Source: Gammaproteobacteria bacterium (GTDB lineage: Bacteria; Pseudomonadota; Gammaproteobacteria; 21-64-14). Taken from it: DNA of 64,000 nt. The notes beneath the pieces are model-generated. The model ran no database searches and was not told the DNA's origin. It saw nothing but the letters and a program-made list of their open reading frames with translations. The first letter of the stretch is position 1. Each line of letters opens with the position of its first letter. The stretch lies in assembly GCA_027013145.1 (NCBI GenBank), contig JALUXX010000005.1, positions 45,804 to 109,803 of the forward strand. The letters run 5' to 3'. Shown piece after piece: positions 1 through 8,823 of this stretch. The translations under genes were made by a program, and so were the position numbers.

Positions 1-1
1 G

Positions 2-928
2 TCCGCGGGCGTATATACCACGAAGGGCGTCGTCGGCTATGACCTCACGCGCCTGCTGATCGGATCGGAGGGCACACTCGCGATCATCACCGAGGCGACC
101 TTGAAGCTCACCCCGTTGCCCGAGGCGCGCCGCACCCTGCGGGCGGTCTACGCCGACATGCACGCGGCGGCGCGGGCGGTCGCGCGAATCATGGCGCAGC
201 CGGTGATCCCCTGTGCCCTGGAGTTCATGGACGGCCGTGCGATCCGGATGATCCGCGACTATGCCGGCATCGCGCTCCCCGAGGCGGCCGGGGCGCTGCT
301 GATGGTCGAGGTCGACGGCACCGAAGCGGCCATGGAGCACGCCGTCGCCGCGGTACAACGCGCCGCCGCCGGACCCGGCCTGATCGAGTCGCGCGCGGCG
401 CGCGACGCGGCGGAGGTCAGCGAGCTGTGGCGGGCGCGCAAGGCGCTGTCACCGGCCCTGCGCACCGTTGCGCCGAAGAAGATCAACGAGGACGTGGTGG
501 TACCGGTCTCGCGCATCGCGGACCTGATCGGCGGCCTGGAGCGGCTGAGTGCGGAACACGGCGTCACCATCGTCAACTTCGGTCACGCCGGCAACGGCAA
601 CATCCACGTAAACCTCCTGGTCGACCCCGACGACCCGGCACAGATGGCCGCCGCGCGGCCCTGCCTCGAACGCGTGTTCGCGTTGGTGCTCGAACTGGGC
701 GGGACGCTTTCGGGAGAACACGGCGTGGGGCTCGAGAAGCGCGACTATATCGCCCGCGAACTGGGGCCGGTCGCGCTCGACCTCATGCGCCGCATCCGCG
801 CGCAGTTCGATCCCAACGGCATCCTCAATCCGGACAAGACCCTGCCCGCGGACGGCGCGGCGGAGCCGGCGGCGCACACCGATCCGCCGAACGCTCAGGG
901 GGCGCCCGGCGCGAGCAGCGAGCGGTAG
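2..928 (+). CDS. GlcD-like FAD-linked oxidase (glycolate/D-lactate dehydrogenase family), 5'-truncated
   Basis: The frame is open from base 2, so the window edge cuts the gene and its true start lies outside. The first visible residues ([20 protein letters not shown]) are the end of the FAD-binding PCMH domain of the GlcD/LldD2 family. The rest is the FAD-oxidase C-terminal domain, with [10 protein letters not shown] and [14 protein letters not shown] supplying the usual metal and substrate-binding residues, and a typical end [11 protein letters not shown]. Members oxidise 2-hydroxy acids such as glycolate or D-lactate and pass electrons to quinone or a partner Fe-S subunit; substrate cannot be told from sequence. 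The last 34 bases overlap the end of the convergent macrodomain gene. Family assignment is firm, substrate is open. Confidence 0.9.
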   Translation, partial: SAGVYTTKGVVGYDLTRLLIGSEGTLAIITEATLKLTPLPEARRTLRAVYADMHAAARAVARIMAQPVIPCALEFMDGRAIRMIRDYAGIALPEAAGALLMVEVDGTEAAMEHAVAAVQRAAAGPGLIESRAARDAAEVSELWRARKALSPALRTVAPKKINEDVVVPVSRIADLIGGLERLSAEHGVTIVNFGHAGNGNIHVNLLVDPDDPAQMAAARPCLERVFALVLELGGTLSGEHGVGLEKRDYIARELGPVALDLMRRIRAQFDPNGILNPDKTLPADGAAEPAAHTDPPNAQGAPGASSER

Positions 929-1395
929 AGACGGGCGTCGGCGGCGTCGAAGCAGCAGGCGACGATACGCTCGAAGCGGGCCTCGTGCGAGCGCATGATT
1001 CCCACGGCGATGCGCGCCGCCACTTCTTTGGGAAGGCCGTACGCTCCGGTGCCGATCGCCGGAAAGGCGATGCTGCGCGCGCCGCATTCGAGGGCCAGTT
1101 CGAAGGACCGCCGGTAGCAGCGCGCGAGCAGGTCCGCCTCCCCGGCGTCGCCGCCGCGCCAGACCGGCCCCACCGCATGGATGACCCAGCGGGCCGGGAG
1201 TTCGAACCCCGGGGTGAGCTTCGCATCGCCGGTCGCGCAGCCCCCGAGCGCGCGGCAAGCCGCAAGCAGTTGCGGCCCGGCCGCGCGGTGGATGGCCCCG
1301 TCGACGCCCCCGCCGCCGCGCAGGCCCGTGTTGGCGGCGTTGACGACGGCGTCCACCGCGAGCGTGGTGATGTCGCCCTCCACCACCTCGATCAT
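895..1395 (-). CDS. Macrodomain protein (YmdB-like, O-acetyl-ADP-ribose deacetylase family)
   Basis: A 166-residue protein consisting of a single macro domain. It carries [20 protein letters not shown], the ADP-ribose-binding loop near residues 17-36, and GTGAYGLP near 117, the phosphate-binding loop. Related proteins hydrolyse O-acetyl-ADP-ribose or remove ADP-ribose from proteins, in the cytoplasm. ATG at 1395 follows a GGAG at a good distance. It lies 24 bp downstream of sspB in the same direction and could be the last gene of the sspA-sspB unit. It runs convergently into the glcD-like gene with a 34-bp overlap. Confidence 0.9.
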   Translation of the reverse strand: MIEVVEGDITTLAVDAVVNAANTGLRGGGGVDGAIHRAAGPQLLAACRALGGCATGDAKLTPGFELPARWVIHAVGPVWRGGDAGEADLLARCYRRSFELALECGARSIAFPAIGTGAYGLPKEVAARIAVGIMRSHEARFERIVACCFDAADARLYRSLLAPGAP

Positions 1396-1419
1396 CTCCG
1401 TCTCCGCTGGCGCACGCGC

Positions 1420-1818
1420 CTATTTGACGACCTTGAGGCTCGGTCGGCGCCGCCCGCCGCCGTCCGGCCCCGCGCCGGGGTCAGGATCCGGGTCCGGCGG
1501 CGGCTCCTCGCCCTCCTCGAACAGCATCCCCTGCCCGGTCTCGCGCGCGTAGACCGCGAGCACCGCGGGGGTCGGGACCTCCACGGCCATGGGGGTACCG
1601 CCGAAGCGCGCCTGGAAACTCACCTGCTCGTTGCCCAGTTCCAGCGCCTGCACCGCCTGCGGGCCGATGTTGAGCACGATCTTGCCCTTGTCGACGTAGC
1701 GCTCCGGGACCCGCGCGCCCGGCGCCCGGGCGTTGACCAGCAGATACGGGGTGAGCCCGTTATCCAGGGTCCACTCGTAGATCGCGCGAATGAGGTAAGG
1801 GCGGGTACTGGAACTCAT
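1420..1818 (-). CDS. sspB: ClpXP protease specificity-enhancing factor SspB
   Basis: A 132-residue SspB. The conserved folded domain (about residues 1-95) begins SSTRPYLIRAIYEWTLDNG and contains the hydrophobic YLLVNA strand that receives ssrA-type peptides. A low-complexity acidic/proline linker (DPDPDPG) follows, then a short basic-hydrophobic tail ending PSLKVVK. In the known family that tail docks on the ClpX zinc-binding domain. SspB tethers ssrA-tagged proteins and some regulators to ClpXP. It sits 36 bp after sspA, the usual two-gene operon. Confidence 0.95.
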   Translation of the reverse strand: MSSSTRPYLIRAIYEWTLDNGLTPYLLVNARAPGARVPERYVDKGKIVLNIGPQAVQALELGNEQVSFQARFGGTPMAVEVPTPAVLAVYARETGQGMLFEEGEEPPPDPDPDPGAGPDGGGRRRPSLKVVK

Positions 1819-1854
1819 CGGCGTGGCCCGGACCCCTGCCGGCGGGGTGCCCGC

Positions 1855-2481
1855 TCAGTGGGGCAGTTCGCGCTCGGCATCGGTGAGACTGGCCTGGAAG
1901 GAGTCGCGTTCGAAGATCCGCTCGGCGTATTGGGCTACGGCCTTGGCCTGGGCGGGGAGTTCGACCCCGTAGGCCGGCAGCCGCCACAGCAGGGGCGCGA
2001 TGCAGCAGTCGACCAGGGAGAATTCGTCGCTGAGAAAGAACGGCCGCGCCCCGAAGACGTCGGCGCTCGCGGCGATGCTGTCACGCAGCATCTTGCGCGC
2101 CTTCGCGGCACGCTTGTCGTTGCGCGCCTCCAGGTCGTCGACGAGCCCGTACCAGTCGCGCTCGATGCGATAGAGCGCAAGACGCGAGCGCGCCCGCGAG
2201 ACCGGGTCCACCGGCATCAGCGGCGGGTGCGGAAAGCGCTCGTCCAGATACTCCATGATCAGGCGCGAGTCGTAGAGGACCAGATCGCGGTCGACCAGCG
2301 TCGGAACGGTGTTGTACGGATTCAGGTCGATCAGGTCCTCGGGTTTGCTGACCGGGTCGATCTGGACGATGTCGACGGTGATCCCCTTCTCGGCCAGCAC
2401 CATGCGGGTGCGGTGGCTGAACGGACACACCGGCGCCGAAAACAGCGTCATCACCGAACGGCGGTTGGCGAGCAGTGCCAT
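1855..2481 (-). CDS. sspA: Stringent starvation protein A (RNA polymerase-associated, GST fold)
   Basis: A 208-residue protein with a thioredoxin-like N-terminal GST domain (MTLFSAPVCPFSHRTRMVL, residues 10-28) and an all-alpha C-terminal domain. Length matches SspA (about 210). SspA binds RNA polymerase and remodels transcription in stationary phase and starvation; it lacks GST catalysis. I chose ATG 2481 because it begins the conserved ALLANRRSVMTLFS; a second in-frame ATG 18 bp upstream (2499) is possible, and the long open extension to 2712 is not conserved in character. In many gammaproteobacteria sspA follows petABC; here its upstream neighbours are a MITE-like element and nif3. Confidence 0.95.
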   Translation of the reverse strand: MALLANRRSVMTLFSAPVCPFSHRTRMVLAEKGITVDIVQIDPVSKPEDLIDLNPYNTVPTLVDRDLVLYDSRLIMEYLDERFPHPPLMPVDPVSRARSRLALYRIERDWYGLVDDLEARNDKRAAKARKMLRDSIAASADVFGARPFFLSDEFSLVDCCIAPLLWRLPAYGVELPAQAKAVAQYAERIFERDSFQASLTDAERELPH

Positions 2482-2686
2482 AGGCGGGTTCCGGGGCATT
2501 CCACGGGAAGCGGGCGACCGCGGGGGGAAGCATACCACAGACGGGCCGGGCACGGTCCGCGCCGGCGTCCGGCCCGCATCGTTCACCGCGATCGCGGAAG
2601 CAGGCGCCGCTCCGGGGAGAAAGTGGCAGCCACGGCTGCCACTTGGCCGAAGAGCAAGCCCGCGAAGGAGAAAAGTGCGACACGCT

Positions 2687-2856
2687 CCTAGGAGCCTGTC
2701 GGACTTAGGCATGTTCTACTGCGGCGGTGGGAGATCGGCCCATTTTCCCGATCGTTTTCGTTAAATAGCGATTGCTATTCGCCTCAAACGATCGGAAAAC
2801 TGTGCTCGATCTCCCGCCGCCTCGCTACGAACACCTAAGTCCGACAGGCTCCTAGG
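2687..2856. mobile_element. MITE-like palindromic element with 23-bp perfect terminal inverted repeats
   Basis: Bases 2687-2709 and 2834-2856 are perfect inverted copies (23 bp) of a sequence beginning CCTAGGAGCCTGTCGG. The 124 bp between them are also largely self-complementary (for example TGGGAGATCG near 2728 pairs with CGATCTCCC near 2807, and GATCGTTT near 2750 with AAACGATC near 2786), so the whole 170 bp can fold into one long hairpin. No coding capacity is seen. The outermost CCTAGG may include a CTAG target duplication. The right end supplies or coincides with the TAG stop of nif3. The remaining 2482-2686 is the GC-rich sspA leader, in which I see no gene. The structure fits a non-autonomous transposon remnant; the parental IS family is not identified. 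Confidence 0.8.
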
Positions 2857-3610
2857 CCGGGTTGTCGATGTCGATGAACTCGTGCTCGAGATCGAAACGC
2901 CGCGCGAGGTGGGCGCCGAGCGCCTGCACCCCGTAGCGCTCGGTGGCGTGGTGGCCGGCGGCGAAGAAGTGCAGCCCGGTCTCGCGCGCCGCGTGCACGG
3001 TCGGCTCGGAGACCTCGCCGGTCAGGTAGGCATCCACGCCGAGCGCGGCGGCCGCCTCGATGTAATTCTGGGCGGCACCGGTGCACCAGGCGAGCGTGCG
3101 GATCGGGTCGGCGCGCCCCGGGACATGCAGCGGCGCGCGGCCGAGGGCCGCGCCGATGCGGCGGGCGAACGCCTCCGGGGAGAGCGGCGGCTCCAGGTTC
3201 CCGTGCAGGCCGATCTCCACCCCGCCGGCGCGGGCGAAACGCCCGCCCACGCGCAGGCCAAGACGGCGGGCGAGCTGCACGTTGTTGCCCAATTCACCAT
3301 GGGCATCGAGCGGCAGGTGGTAGGCGATCAGACTCATGTCCGCACCGAGCAGGGCCGCGAGCCGCCCGCGCCTCATCCCCGTCACGCGTGCGTCCTCCCC
3401 GCGCCAGAACCACCCGTGATGGACCAGCAGGGCATCGGCGCCGGCGGCGATCCCGGCCTCCACCAGGGCACGGCTCGCGGTGACGCCGCTGACCAGCCGG
3501 CGGATCTCGGCGCGACCCTCCACCTGCAGGCCGTTCGGGCAATAATCGCTGCAGGCGCCGCTGTCGAGCAGCGCGTCGGTGTAGGCGATCAACTCCGACA
3601 GTGCGACCAT
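2852..3610 (-). CDS. Nif3-like dinuclear metal centre hexameric protein (YbgI family)
   Basis: A 252-residue Nif3/YbgI-family protein. Metal-ligand motifs are visible: LVHHGWFW (residues 62-69), YHLPLDAHGELGNN (about 97-110) and the C-terminal FFAAGHHATERYG. It ends FIDIDNPA, as full-length homologues do, so the TAG at 2852-2854 is the natural stop even though it lies within the terminal repeat of the adjacent MITE-like element. The family forms hexameric rings with two metals per subunit; proposed roles include GTP cyclohydrolase-like or tRNA/radiation-response functions, none settled. ATG 3610 is preceded by GGAG at 8 bp spacing. It lies 37 bp beyond the spt gene in the same direction. Confidence 0.92.
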   Translation of the reverse strand: MVALSELIAYTDALLDSGACSDYCPNGLQVEGRAEIRRLVSGVTASRALVEAGIAAGADALLVHHGWFWRGEDARVTGMRRGRLAALLGADMSLIAYHLPLDAHGELGNNVQLARRLGLRVGGRFARAGGVEIGLHGNLEPPLSPEAFARRIGAALGRAPLHVPGRADPIRTLAWCTGAAQNYIEAAAALGVDAYLTGEVSEPTVHAARETGLHFFAAGHHATERYGVQALGAHLARRFDLEHEFIDIDNPA

Positions 3611-3647
3611 CCACGGGTCTCCGGCGCGGGCGGGCGCCGACGGCGGA

Positions 3648-4874
3648 TCAGTTCCCGCCGCGCCCGCCCGCCGCCGGCGCGCGCGAGGGCGCCGCACCGA
3701 TGCCGCGCAGGTCGGCGAACGCGGCGCAGATGGCGTCGATCTGCTCCGGCTCATGCGCGGCACTGACGCTGCACCGGACCAGCGAGCGCCCCTTCGGGGT
3801 CGCCGGCGGGATCATGAGGTTCACGTACACCCCGCGCTCGATCAGCCCCGCCCAGATCGCGAGCGCCTGCTCGCGCGTATCCAGCAACACCGCCACCACC
3901 GGGCTCGGATCGGCGCCGAGGCGAAAACCGAGCGCCTCGAGCCCGCGGTAGAGGCGCTCGGCATTCGCCCACAGGCGCCGGCGCAACGCGGGTCGTTGGC
4001 GCAGGATGGACAGGGCCGCGCGCGTCGAGGCGATCACCGAGGGCGACGGCGAGGCCGTGAAGACGTACGGACGGCTGGCGTAGCGGAGGACCTCGAGTTC
4101 CGGGCGATCGCTGACGCAGAAACCGCCGGTCGCCCCCAGGCTCTTGCTGAAGGTCCCGACGATGAAATCGACCTCCGACTCGACACCGGCCTCCTCGGCG
4201 ACCCCGCGGCCGCGGTCGCCCGTGACGCCGAGCGAATGCGCCTCGTCGACCATCAGATAGCCGCCGCACTCGCGCCGCACCGCGGCGAACTCCGCGAGCG
4301 GCGCGCGATCGCCGAGCATGCTGTAGATCCCCTCGACGACGATCACCGCATCGGCGGCGCGCGCACCGAGGCGCAGCAGGCGCTTGCGCAGATCCTCCGG
4401 GTCGTTGTGCCGGAAGCGGATCATCTCGGCCCCGCTCAGGCGCGCCCCGTCATAGATGCTGGCATGGCAGTCCGCGTCCACCAGGAGCACGTCCCCGGGC
4501 GCGGTGAGCGAGGAGAGCATCCCGAGGTTGGCGAGGTAGCCGGTGGAGAAGACGATGGCCCCGCGGCGGCCGTAGAAATCCGCGAGTTCGCGCTCGAGGG
4601 CGAGGTGTCCGGCAAAGGTCCCGTTCGCCAGGCGCGATCCCGTGGTGCCGGTCCCCTCCGCGCACAGCGCCTCGCGCGCGGCGGCGATACAGTCGGGATC
4701 GAAGCTCAGGCCGAGATAGTTGTTGGTCCCGGCGAGGATGACGCGCCGCCCGCCGATCTCGCCCTCGGTCGCCGAGTGGATCCTCTCGACCTCGACGCCG
4801 AAAGGCACGACGCCCTGACGGGCGAGTTCACGGCGCGCGGCCGCGAGGCGGGCGAACTTGTCGAACAGTGCCAC
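3648..4874 (-). CDS. spt: Serine palmitoyltransferase-like alpha-oxoamine synthase (ceramide biosynthesis)
   Basis: A 408-residue PLP enzyme of the alpha-oxoamine synthase family (SPT/KBL/BioF/HemA). Key residues: Lys244 in GTFSKSLGATGG (Schiff-base lysine), Asp210 and His213 in MVDEAHSLGV, and His137 in DADCHAS (the PLP-stacking histidine). These fit all family members. I call it SPT from context: a dedicated acyl carrier protein ends 3 bp upstream and is followed by CerR-like and acyl-ACP synthetase genes, the order known from Caulobacter sphingolipid synthesis. SPT condenses L-serine with a fatty acyl thioester to 3-ketosphinganine. The start is GTG 4874. BioF or KBL are alternatives on sequence alone, but no biotin or threonine-degradation genes are near. 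Confidence 0.85.
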   Translation of the reverse strand: MALFDKFARLAAARRELARQGVVPFGVEVERIHSATEGEIGGRRVILAGTNNYLGLSFDPDCIAAAREALCAEGTGTTGSRLANGTFAGHLALERELADFYGRRGAIVFSTGYLANLGMLSSLTAPGDVLLVDADCHASIYDGARLSGAEMIRFRHNDPEDLRKRLLRLGARAADAVIVVEGIYSMLGDRAPLAEFAAVRRECGGYLMVDEAHSLGVTGDRGRGVAEEAGVESEVDFIVGTFSKSLGATGGFCVSDRPELEVLRYASRPYVFTASPSPSVIASTRAALSILRQRPALRRRLWANAERLYRGLEALGFRLGADPSPVVAVLLDTREQALAIWAGLIERGVYVNLMIPPATPKGRSLVRCSVSAAHEPEQIDAICAAFADLRGIGAAPSRAPAAGGRGGN

Positions 4875-4877
4875 GGA

Positions 4878-5138
4878 TCAGTCGCCGGTCAGGCGCTGGA
4901 TCTGCCGCGCCAGGTCGCGCACGGTGACGACGTCGGCGAGGATGTTGACCGGAATGGAGATATTGAAGCGGTCCTCCACCTCGAGCAGCATCTCCATGAC
5001 CTGAACCGAATCCAGCCCGAGGTCCCCCACCAGTTCCGTATCCTCCGTCAGGGAAGCCCGGTCCTGCCCGGAATCCTGCAGTCCCTGATAGATCTCCGCC
5101 AGAATCTCCTCGTAGTCTCTCATCCGCCCGTCCCGCAT
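4878..5138 (-). CDS. Acyl carrier protein dedicated to sphingolipid synthesis (AcpR-like)
   Basis: An 86-residue acyl carrier protein with the phosphopantetheine-attachment serine at Ser44 in DLGLDSVQVMEM. It lies 3 bp from spt, implying translational coupling, and carries the acyl chain for that enzyme or for the ceramide synthase. In Caulobacter a similar small ACP next to spt is required for ceramide formation. Two starts are possible, ATG 5138 and ATG 5123 (beginning MRDYEEILAEIY); the second gives a more typical 81-residue ACP and is preceded by a GGGACGG purine stretch. It is clearly not the general AcpP, which would sit in a fab cluster and contain a DSLD motif. Confidence 0.9.
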   Translation of the reverse strand: MRDGRMRDYEEILAEIYQGLQDSGQDRASLTEDTELVGDLGLDSVQVMEMLLEVEDRFNISIPVNILADVVTVRDLARQIQRLTGD

Positions 5139-5225
5139 TCCGATGGGTCAGTATATAGCGCGCGGCGCCGGCACCGGAACGGTCCCGGGCGCGCCGGCCG
5201 GCCCGGACCGGGCGCCCCGCCCCGG

Positions 5226-6170
5226 TCAACCGCCCCGGCCGCCCCAGCCGAAGGTCCGGCGCAGCGCGGCCTCGAGATCCACCCGCGGTTCCCAGCCGGT
5301 GGCCTCATGGTAGGGCCCGTTGCTGCAGACCCAGTCGGGGTGGCGCAGCTCGCGCACCTTGCCCGGCGTGAGCATCGGGCTGCGCCCCGCCGCAAGCGCA
5401 AGCGCCAGGTTCACGGCCGCCGCGCCCTTGAGCAGGGACGCGGGCAACGCCAGGCGACGCACCGGGCGTCCGAGCAGGCGCCCCGCCGTCCCGGCGACAT
5501 CGGCCCACGAATAGCCCTCCGCGCGCCCGTCGTGCAGTTCGAAGACACGCCCCCCGCCGCCGCCCGCGCGCAGCCAGCACACCACCGCCGACGCGAGATC
5601 GTCGACGTAGAGCAGGGAGAAACGCGCGTCCGCACGGTTCAACACCGGCAGCCAGCCGCGCGCGATCCATGCGAACAGGGGCCGCAGTTCCCGGTCACCC
5701 GGCCCGTAGACCGCCGGCGGGCGCAACGCCGTCCACCGCATCGCGCCCGCCTCCCGCGCCAGCAGCGCCTCGCCCGCGCGCTTGCTGGCTGCGTAGGCGG
5801 ATAGCCACGGCGCCCGCGCCGCCAGCGAGGACACGAGCAGAAAGCGCGGCACTCCCGCGGCGCGCGCGCGGCGCACGATGCGTTCGAGGCCGTCGACATT
5901 GACCCGGTCGAAGTCGCGGCGCCGCGCACCGCGCACGGCCCCCGCGCAGTGCACCACGGCGTCGACACCGTCGACGAGCCGCGCCAGGGAGTCGCCGTCC
6001 TCGAGGGAGCCCGGGATCCAGGTCAGCCCCGGGCGCTCCGATCGCCCGCGGGCCGATTTCGGGCGGCAGAGGGCGCGCACCGCGCAACCTTCTTCGAGCA
6101 GCCGCCGGCCGATCGCGCCGCCGATGAAGCCGGTGGCCCCCGTGAGTGCGACGATCCGGGGGGGATTCAA
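5226..6170 (-). CDS. NAD(P)-dependent epimerase/dehydratase-like reductase, CerR-like (ceramide pathway)
   Basis: An extended SDR of about 314 residues. The N-terminal Rossmann motif is TGATGFIGGAIG, the catalytic tyrosine/lysine pair lies in YAASK (near residue 145), and an SSL serine is upstream of it. It sits between acpR and the acyl-ACP synthetase gene. In Caulobacter the epimerase-like protein at this position (CerR) reduces the 3-keto group of the sphingoid intermediate. The start is uncertain: TTG 6170 begins LNPPRIVALTG and has GGAG only 2 bp before it; longer in-frame extensions would overlap the upstream gene and are low-complexity. The gap to the upstream stop (6206) is 35 bp. Confidence 0.82.
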   Translation of the reverse strand: MNPPRIVALTGATGFIGGAIGRRLLEEGCAVRALCRPKSARGRSERPGLTWIPGSLEDGDSLARLVDGVDAVVHCAGAVRGARRRDFDRVNVDGLERIVRRARAAGVPRFLLVSSLAARAPWLSAYAASKRAGEALLAREAGAMRWTALRPPAVYGPGDRELRPLFAWIARGWLPVLNRADARFSLLYVDDLASAVVCWLRAGGGGGRVFELHDGRAEGYSWADVAGTAGRLLGRPVRRLALPASLLKGAAAVNLALALAAGRSPMLTPGKVRELRHPDWVCSNGPYHEATGWEPRVDLEAALRRTFGWGGRGG

Positions 6171-6205
6171 GTCTCCGTGGGGTGGAGGGGGGGCCGCTTC
6201 CGCGC

Positions 6206-7966
6206 TCAGCCCCCCAACGCCGCCTCGACGCCGCCCCCGGAGCGCTCGGCCTCCTCCAGGCGCTGGAGGTAGTCGCGACGCGCCGCGGAACGCGACAGCT
6301 TGCCCGAGGAGGTGCGCGGCAGGGTGTGCGGGGGCACCAGCTCGATCACGCTGTCGATGCCAAGGGTCTCGTGGATCAGGCGGTGCATCCGGCGCACCAG
6401 GGCCGCACGGCGGGCGGCGTCCGCCACCCGGCACTGCACCACGAGGACCACGACCTCGCCCCCGTCGGTACGGGGCACCGAGAACGCCGAGGCGTCGCCC
6501 GGGCGCACCTCCGGCTGCTGCTCCGCGAGGTATTCGAGGTCCTGGGGCCAGATGTTACGGCCGCGGATGATGATCATGTCCGACTTGCGCCCGGTGATCA
6601 CGACCTCGCCGTCGGCGATATAGCCGACATCCCCGGTATCGAGCCAACCGTCCTCCGACAGGCTCGCGCGCGTCAGATCCGGCTGCTCGAAGTACCCGGA
6701 CATCACACTCGGGCCGCGTACCGTGATGGCGCCCGCATGACGATCCGGCAGGGGGCGCCCCTGACCGTCGCGGATCACCACCTCGTGGCCGGGCAGCGGC
6801 GGGCCGCACTTGATGAAGCCGCCGACGCGCGCCGTCCCGGCATCGGCCGGCTGTGCGAAATGCTCGCCGGCGAGATGGTCGGCGTCCACGCGGTCGACCG
6901 CCAGGCCGCGGCCGATCGGGGTGAAGCTGATCCCGAGCGAGCACTCCGCCATCCCGTAGCTCGGCAGAAAGGCCTCGGGGCGAAAACCCGCCGGAGCGAG
7001 GGCCTGCGCGAAACGCTCCAGCGTCTCCGCCCGGATCGTCTCCGCACCGACGCCGGCGATCCTCCAACAGCTCAGGTCGTAGCGCGCGGCGTCCTCCTCG
7101 GAGACCCGGCGCGCGCACAACTCGTAGCCGAAGGGCGGACTGAACGAGATCGTCCCGCGGTTGCGGCTGATCAGTTCGAGCCAGCGCCGCGGACGCATCG
7201 CGAAGTCGTGCGTGTCGAGATAGTCGACCGACCGCTGCGCACCGATGGGCGCCAGCACGAATCCGACCATGCCCATGTCATGGTAGTAGGGGAGCCACGA
7301 TACGCAGCGGTCCCGCTCGGTCACCTGCAGCCCGTGACGGATGATGCTCCCGAGGTTGCTGAGCACCTGACGCTGGGTGATGACCACACCGCGCGGAAAG
7401 CGCGTGCTGCCCGAAGTGTACTGAATGTAGGCCATCTCGTCGGCGCGCAGGGGCTGGAGCGGCACGTCCGTCTCCGGAAGTGCGTCGAAGGTCTCGGGCC
7501 CGCCATAGGTGTGCAGCGCGATCCTGTCGCCGACGGCCTCCTCCAGAAACTTGAGCACGCCGGCCGGCGCCATCGCGACCGCGGCGCCGCAACCCTCGAG
7601 GAGACCGCGCAACTGGCTGACGTAGGCCCCGTGCCCGCCGAGGCGGATCGAGACCGGGAGCGGAACCGGCACCAGGCCCGCGTACTGGCAGGCGAAGAAG
7701 AAGCGCAGAAAGTCCGGGCCGGTCACGGCGACCAGGGCCGCCCGCGCACCCCGATCGAGCCCCAGTCCGGCAAGCCGTCGCGCCAGCACGAGCGCCTGAC
7801 GCCGCAACTCCCCGTAGGAGAGCGCCGCCTGCAGTTCCCCGCGGCCGGTGTAAAAGTTCACACCGGTCTCGCCCTCGGCCGCATAGTCCAGCGTCTCGGC
7901 GAGGCTCGAGAAGTCCGCACTCCGCAGGGGCAGTGCATGAATCGTTGGTGTCGGTTCTACGCCCAC
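6206..7966 (-). CDS. Fatty acyl-AMP ligase / acyl-ACP synthetase of the ceramide locus
   Basis: A 586-residue adenylate-forming enzyme of the FAAL/acyl-CoA synthetase superfamily. Motifs in order: YIQYTSGSTRFPRGVV (ATP/AMP P-loop), WLPYYHDMGM (FAAL-type), SYGMAECSLG, GWLDTGDVGYI (ATP-ribose Asp), and the C-terminal lysine region RTSSGKLSR. FAALs load acyl-AMP onto carrier proteins instead of CoA, which suits the neighbouring ACP. GTG 7966 is preceded by AGGAG (7976-7980) at 9-bp spacing, the best ribosome site in the area; the open frame extends further but without conserved sequence. In Caulobacter the corresponding gene is one of five needed for ceramide. It heads the minus-strand ceramide operon; a >850-bp non-coding gap lies upstream. 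Confidence 0.88.
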   Translation of the reverse strand: MGVEPTPTIHALPLRSADFSSLAETLDYAAEGETGVNFYTGRGELQAALSYGELRRQALVLARRLAGLGLDRGARAALVAVTGPDFLRFFFACQYAGLVPVPLPVSIRLGGHGAYVSQLRGLLEGCGAAVAMAPAGVLKFLEEAVGDRIALHTYGGPETFDALPETDVPLQPLRADEMAYIQYTSGSTRFPRGVVITQRQVLSNLGSIIRHGLQVTERDRCVSWLPYYHDMGMVGFVLAPIGAQRSVDYLDTHDFAMRPRRWLELISRNRGTISFSPPFGYELCARRVSEEDAARYDLSCWRIAGVGAETIRAETLERFAQALAPAGFRPEAFLPSYGMAECSLGISFTPIGRGLAVDRVDADHLAGEHFAQPADAGTARVGGFIKCGPPLPGHEVVIRDGQGRPLPDRHAGAITVRGPSVMSGYFEQPDLTRASLSEDGWLDTGDVGYIADGEVVITGRKSDMIIIRGRNIWPQDLEYLAEQQPEVRPGDASAFSVPRTDGGEVVVLVVQCRVADAARRAALVRRMHRLIHETLGIDSVIELVPPHTLPRTSSGKLSRSAARRDYLQRLEEAERSGGGVEAALGG

Positions 7967-8823
7967 CTCAAGGCTCTCCTTAGTGGAACCCCGGAATTGC
8001 TTGCTCGAGGGACGGTGCCTCAACGTCTTCCATCGACGCCCCCCGGGAGAACTTGAACCGCCGCGGGGCGGCACCCCCGCCGGCGCCTGTGGATCGGCCC
8101 GATGTCGACGCACGAACGCCTCGCACCTGCGCGGCGCACGACTGAACCACCGACCGAAAACGGGGACCGCGAAACCCTGTCTGCAACGACCCGATGCTCC
8201 CTGATCCGCCGCGATTTGCGCCCGCCGGCGCCGCTGACACCCTCACCCGGGCCCGTCGCCCGACCGGGTCATTCCGCACGAGACGGCGGGGCTTTCCCAA
8301 TCGGCGGCCTCCCGACAAAAAACCGCCACCGCTTCCCCCGCGCGCCGCGGCTGATGGTAGCATAACTGCAATAGGCCAGCCAAGCTACCGGGAAGAAACG
8401 TATTTTCACAATCCTGACCCGCAGGTCAAGCCCCCCGGGCCGCGCGCGGCCGCAACGGCTCGGCGCCCTCCGTACCGCCACCGCGTCGATCCGCGCGACC
8501 CCGACGCCGGCGCAACCGGCGTCCCGCCGCGTCGCGCGCGGACCGGCCTTGTCGTTGCCCTGTCGTTCCATAGTCGACGCAGGGCCGGTGGTCTTACGAA
8601 TCCGGCGGATGCCGCGATCCCGGCTCCACGCTAGAATACCGCCCGGACACGAGGCATGGGCCGCACAGGACGCACATGATGAGAAGAACCCTGCGCACGC
8701 AAATCCGGCCGGCCGGGCCCCGCGGGCGGACCCGGTGAGCCCGCAACCCCGAACCACCGCACCGGCCGTCGGCGGCGCCGGCACCGCATTCCGCGCGCGC
8801 CGGTTCCGGCGCATCGAGCCGCG
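7967..8823. other. 857-bp divergent intergenic region of the ceramide locus
   Basis: No convincing gene, tRNA or repeat is visible. The region separates the minus-strand spt operon from the plus-strand bcerS-lptFG genes and should hold both promoters. The only notably AT-richer stretch is 8358-8415. A weak minus-strand -10-like TATGCT lies near 8360 and a plus-strand TAGAAT at 8632-8637. Neither has a good -35 partner, so no promoter is called. Such a long leader is unusual in this otherwise compact sequence. Confidence 0.5.

Noticed and set aside
1855..2712. Long form of SspA starting at 2712
   Set aside because: The extra N-terminal residues run into the MITE-like repeat and have no resemblance to the family; ATG 2481 begins the conserved sequence.
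3648..4874. BioF or KBL (8-amino-7-oxononanoate synthase or glycine C-acetyltransferase)
   Set aside because: Sequence alone fits the superfamily, but the adjacent ACP, CerR-like, acyl-ACP synthetase and bCerS-like genes favour serine palmitoyltransferase, and no bio or tdh genes are nearby.
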